This document shows positions 63,182-64,000 of a stretch of 64,000 bases of DNA, piece after piece (position 1 is the first letter of the stretch; every line of letters starts with the position of its first letter). The notes beneath the pieces are model-generated. The model was not told the origin of the DNA, searched no databases, and saw only the letters and a program-made list of their open reading frames with translations. The stretch covers positions 274,267-338,266 of the forward strand of contig JARGSG010000222.1 of assembly GCA_030374805.1 (NCBI GenBank), written 5' to 3'. Position numbers and translations under genes: made by a program. Origin of the DNA: Gracilaria gracilis (taxonomy: Eukaryota; Rhodophyta; Florideophyceae; Gracilariales; Gracilariaceae).

Positions 63182-64000
63182 TTAGTTTTCCTGGCCTTCC
63201 GCCTGCGGCGGCTTCTCAGGCTCCTCAACGAAGAGGGCTTGGGATTCTCGTTGAGGATTTTCTACCTGTGTGGTGTTTGGAACGTACCCCTGCTGGGAGG
63301 GGACATCCGATCGCATCGGAACAGACCGCGCAGGCGGGAGGGCATGTGACAGGTCCAGCTTCGCGCGCAAGTACGATGCGATGGGCACTGTGCGCTTCTC
63401 CTCTGGAGTGAGGGCTTCGTAGTTCGACACTACCTTGCCCATTGTCCTCAGAGAGAGGAGACACTGCGGTGATGTGTGACCGTGCGTATAGCACAGGTGG
63501 CATATCAAACGCAATACTGCTGCTGCAGGTTACCTTTCCGAACTTCGGCGAAACGAACCGCAGGGCGGGGGTCTCTTCATCCAGGCCGTTGAAAACGGGT
63601 ACCTCCATTCGAATGTGGGATAGAGGGCACCGTTATACGACGGTTGTCCGCTCACAGCGCTGGGTCGACCAGTGCTGTATCGAAAGATGTATCCGTCGTG
63701 GACGGGAGTTCCGTAGTCGGCACGGAGATGACTTCGCTGTGAGCCAACTGCACGTTGTCGTATCCCTGTTGAGGGTGTTCAGCCGCTACCAGTGAGAGCG
63801 ATGGGGAGCGGTCCTCCATCACTAACGCTTTGCACACTTCGACCTCGAATGAGGAACACGAGCACTTACTGCATCACCCTCCGCGCGCGCGGCTTGGACC
63901 AACTCGAGGTAAGTAATCCTCGGCTTGTCCTTCCGACGGCGGGCAACGAGGGACTTGATGGCTGCACTCAGCCCATCGATGCACATCGTACAACGTTCCC
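63182..64000 (-). pseudogene. gypsy-4 Gag, C-terminal part
   Basis: 63514-63182 carries the zinc knuckle LICHLCYTHGHTSPQC and MGKVVSNYEALTPEEKRTVP, matching gypsy-3. 63837-63652 has DNVQLAHSEVISVPTTELPS (gypsy-3: DQVHFARSNVFSIPTTELPS). Further right the reading approaches the YLELVQ block and runs off the edge. Frames change at least twice. Confidence 0.7.

Larger units (their letters stand above)
55652..64000 (-). mobile_element. Gypsy-4: Ty3/gypsy chromodomain element, running off the window
   Basis: Minus-strand order from the right edge: Gag with zinc knuckle, protease, RT, RNase H, integrase, chromodomain, a long 3' non-coding region, polypurine tract, LTR. The 5' LTR is outside the window. 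Several frameshifts and stops are present, but all domains can be followed. By reading, it is the closest relative of gypsy-3. Confidence 0.88.

Overview
The window looks like a repeat-rich nuclear region of a eukaryote. No bacterial gene organisation is visible. The sequence is dominated by decayed transposable elements: a tnp2/CACTA-type DNA transposon, a non-LTR retrotransposon (LINE), a piggyBac element and four Ty3/gypsy-type elements, two of them with chromodomains. Between them lie broken single-copy-like genes, two with F-box motifs, one with a convincing 108-bp GTAAGT...TAG intron. A compact red macroalga such as Chondrus crispus would fit (LTR-rich, few introns, algal ketopantoate-reductase-like proteins), but this is inference from gene style and was not checked by any search.

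Layout. 0.2-3.1 kb: tnp2-type transposase relic, followed by an accessory-like basic ORF (4.1-4.9 kb). 6.0-6.4 kb: F-box pseudogene on the minus strand. 6.5-16.1 kb: one LINE on the minus strand, split by a nearly intact gypsy element (gypsy-1, 7431-12763, 249-bp LTRs about 98% identical, 5-bp target duplication GTGCT). 16.1-19.05 kb: piggyBac element whose two ends each carry two copies of a perfect 18-bp palindrome; its transposase keeps all three catalytic Asp but has one single-base frameshift. 19.1-20.8 kb: GC-rich block with broken coding segments. 21.1-22.9 kb: coiled-coil pseudogene. 23.5-27.4 kb: decayed gypsy-2 (minus).

27.7-43.5 kb: two copies, in opposite orientation, of a convergent gene pair (ketopantoate-reductase-like and a double-stranded-beta-helix dioxygenase-like protein). 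The first copy has a gypsy-type LTR in its spacer. Between the copies are hypothetical ORFs with in-frame stops, a ~278-bp inverted repeat, a ~184-bp tandem duplication, and a family of 70-76-bp near-perfect palindromes, three of which form a tandem array at 40.8-41.1 kb.

43.4-46.03 kb: frameshifted coiled-coil gene and a truncated methyltransferase with a DPPY motif. 46.0-51.5 kb: gypsy-3 (minus, no integrase core, internal deletion, protease Gly lost). 54.2-54.8 kb: F-box/LRR-like pseudogene. 55.65 kb to the right edge: gypsy-4 (minus), the same family as gypsy-3, with a 791-bp 3' LTR bounded by a 14-bp inverted repeat, a polypurine tract, and a chromodomain near 57.8 kb.

The genes do not form a pathway. 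The informative content is the nesting order of the elements, the duplicated dioxygenase/reductase pair, the palindrome family, and the methyltransferase fragment.
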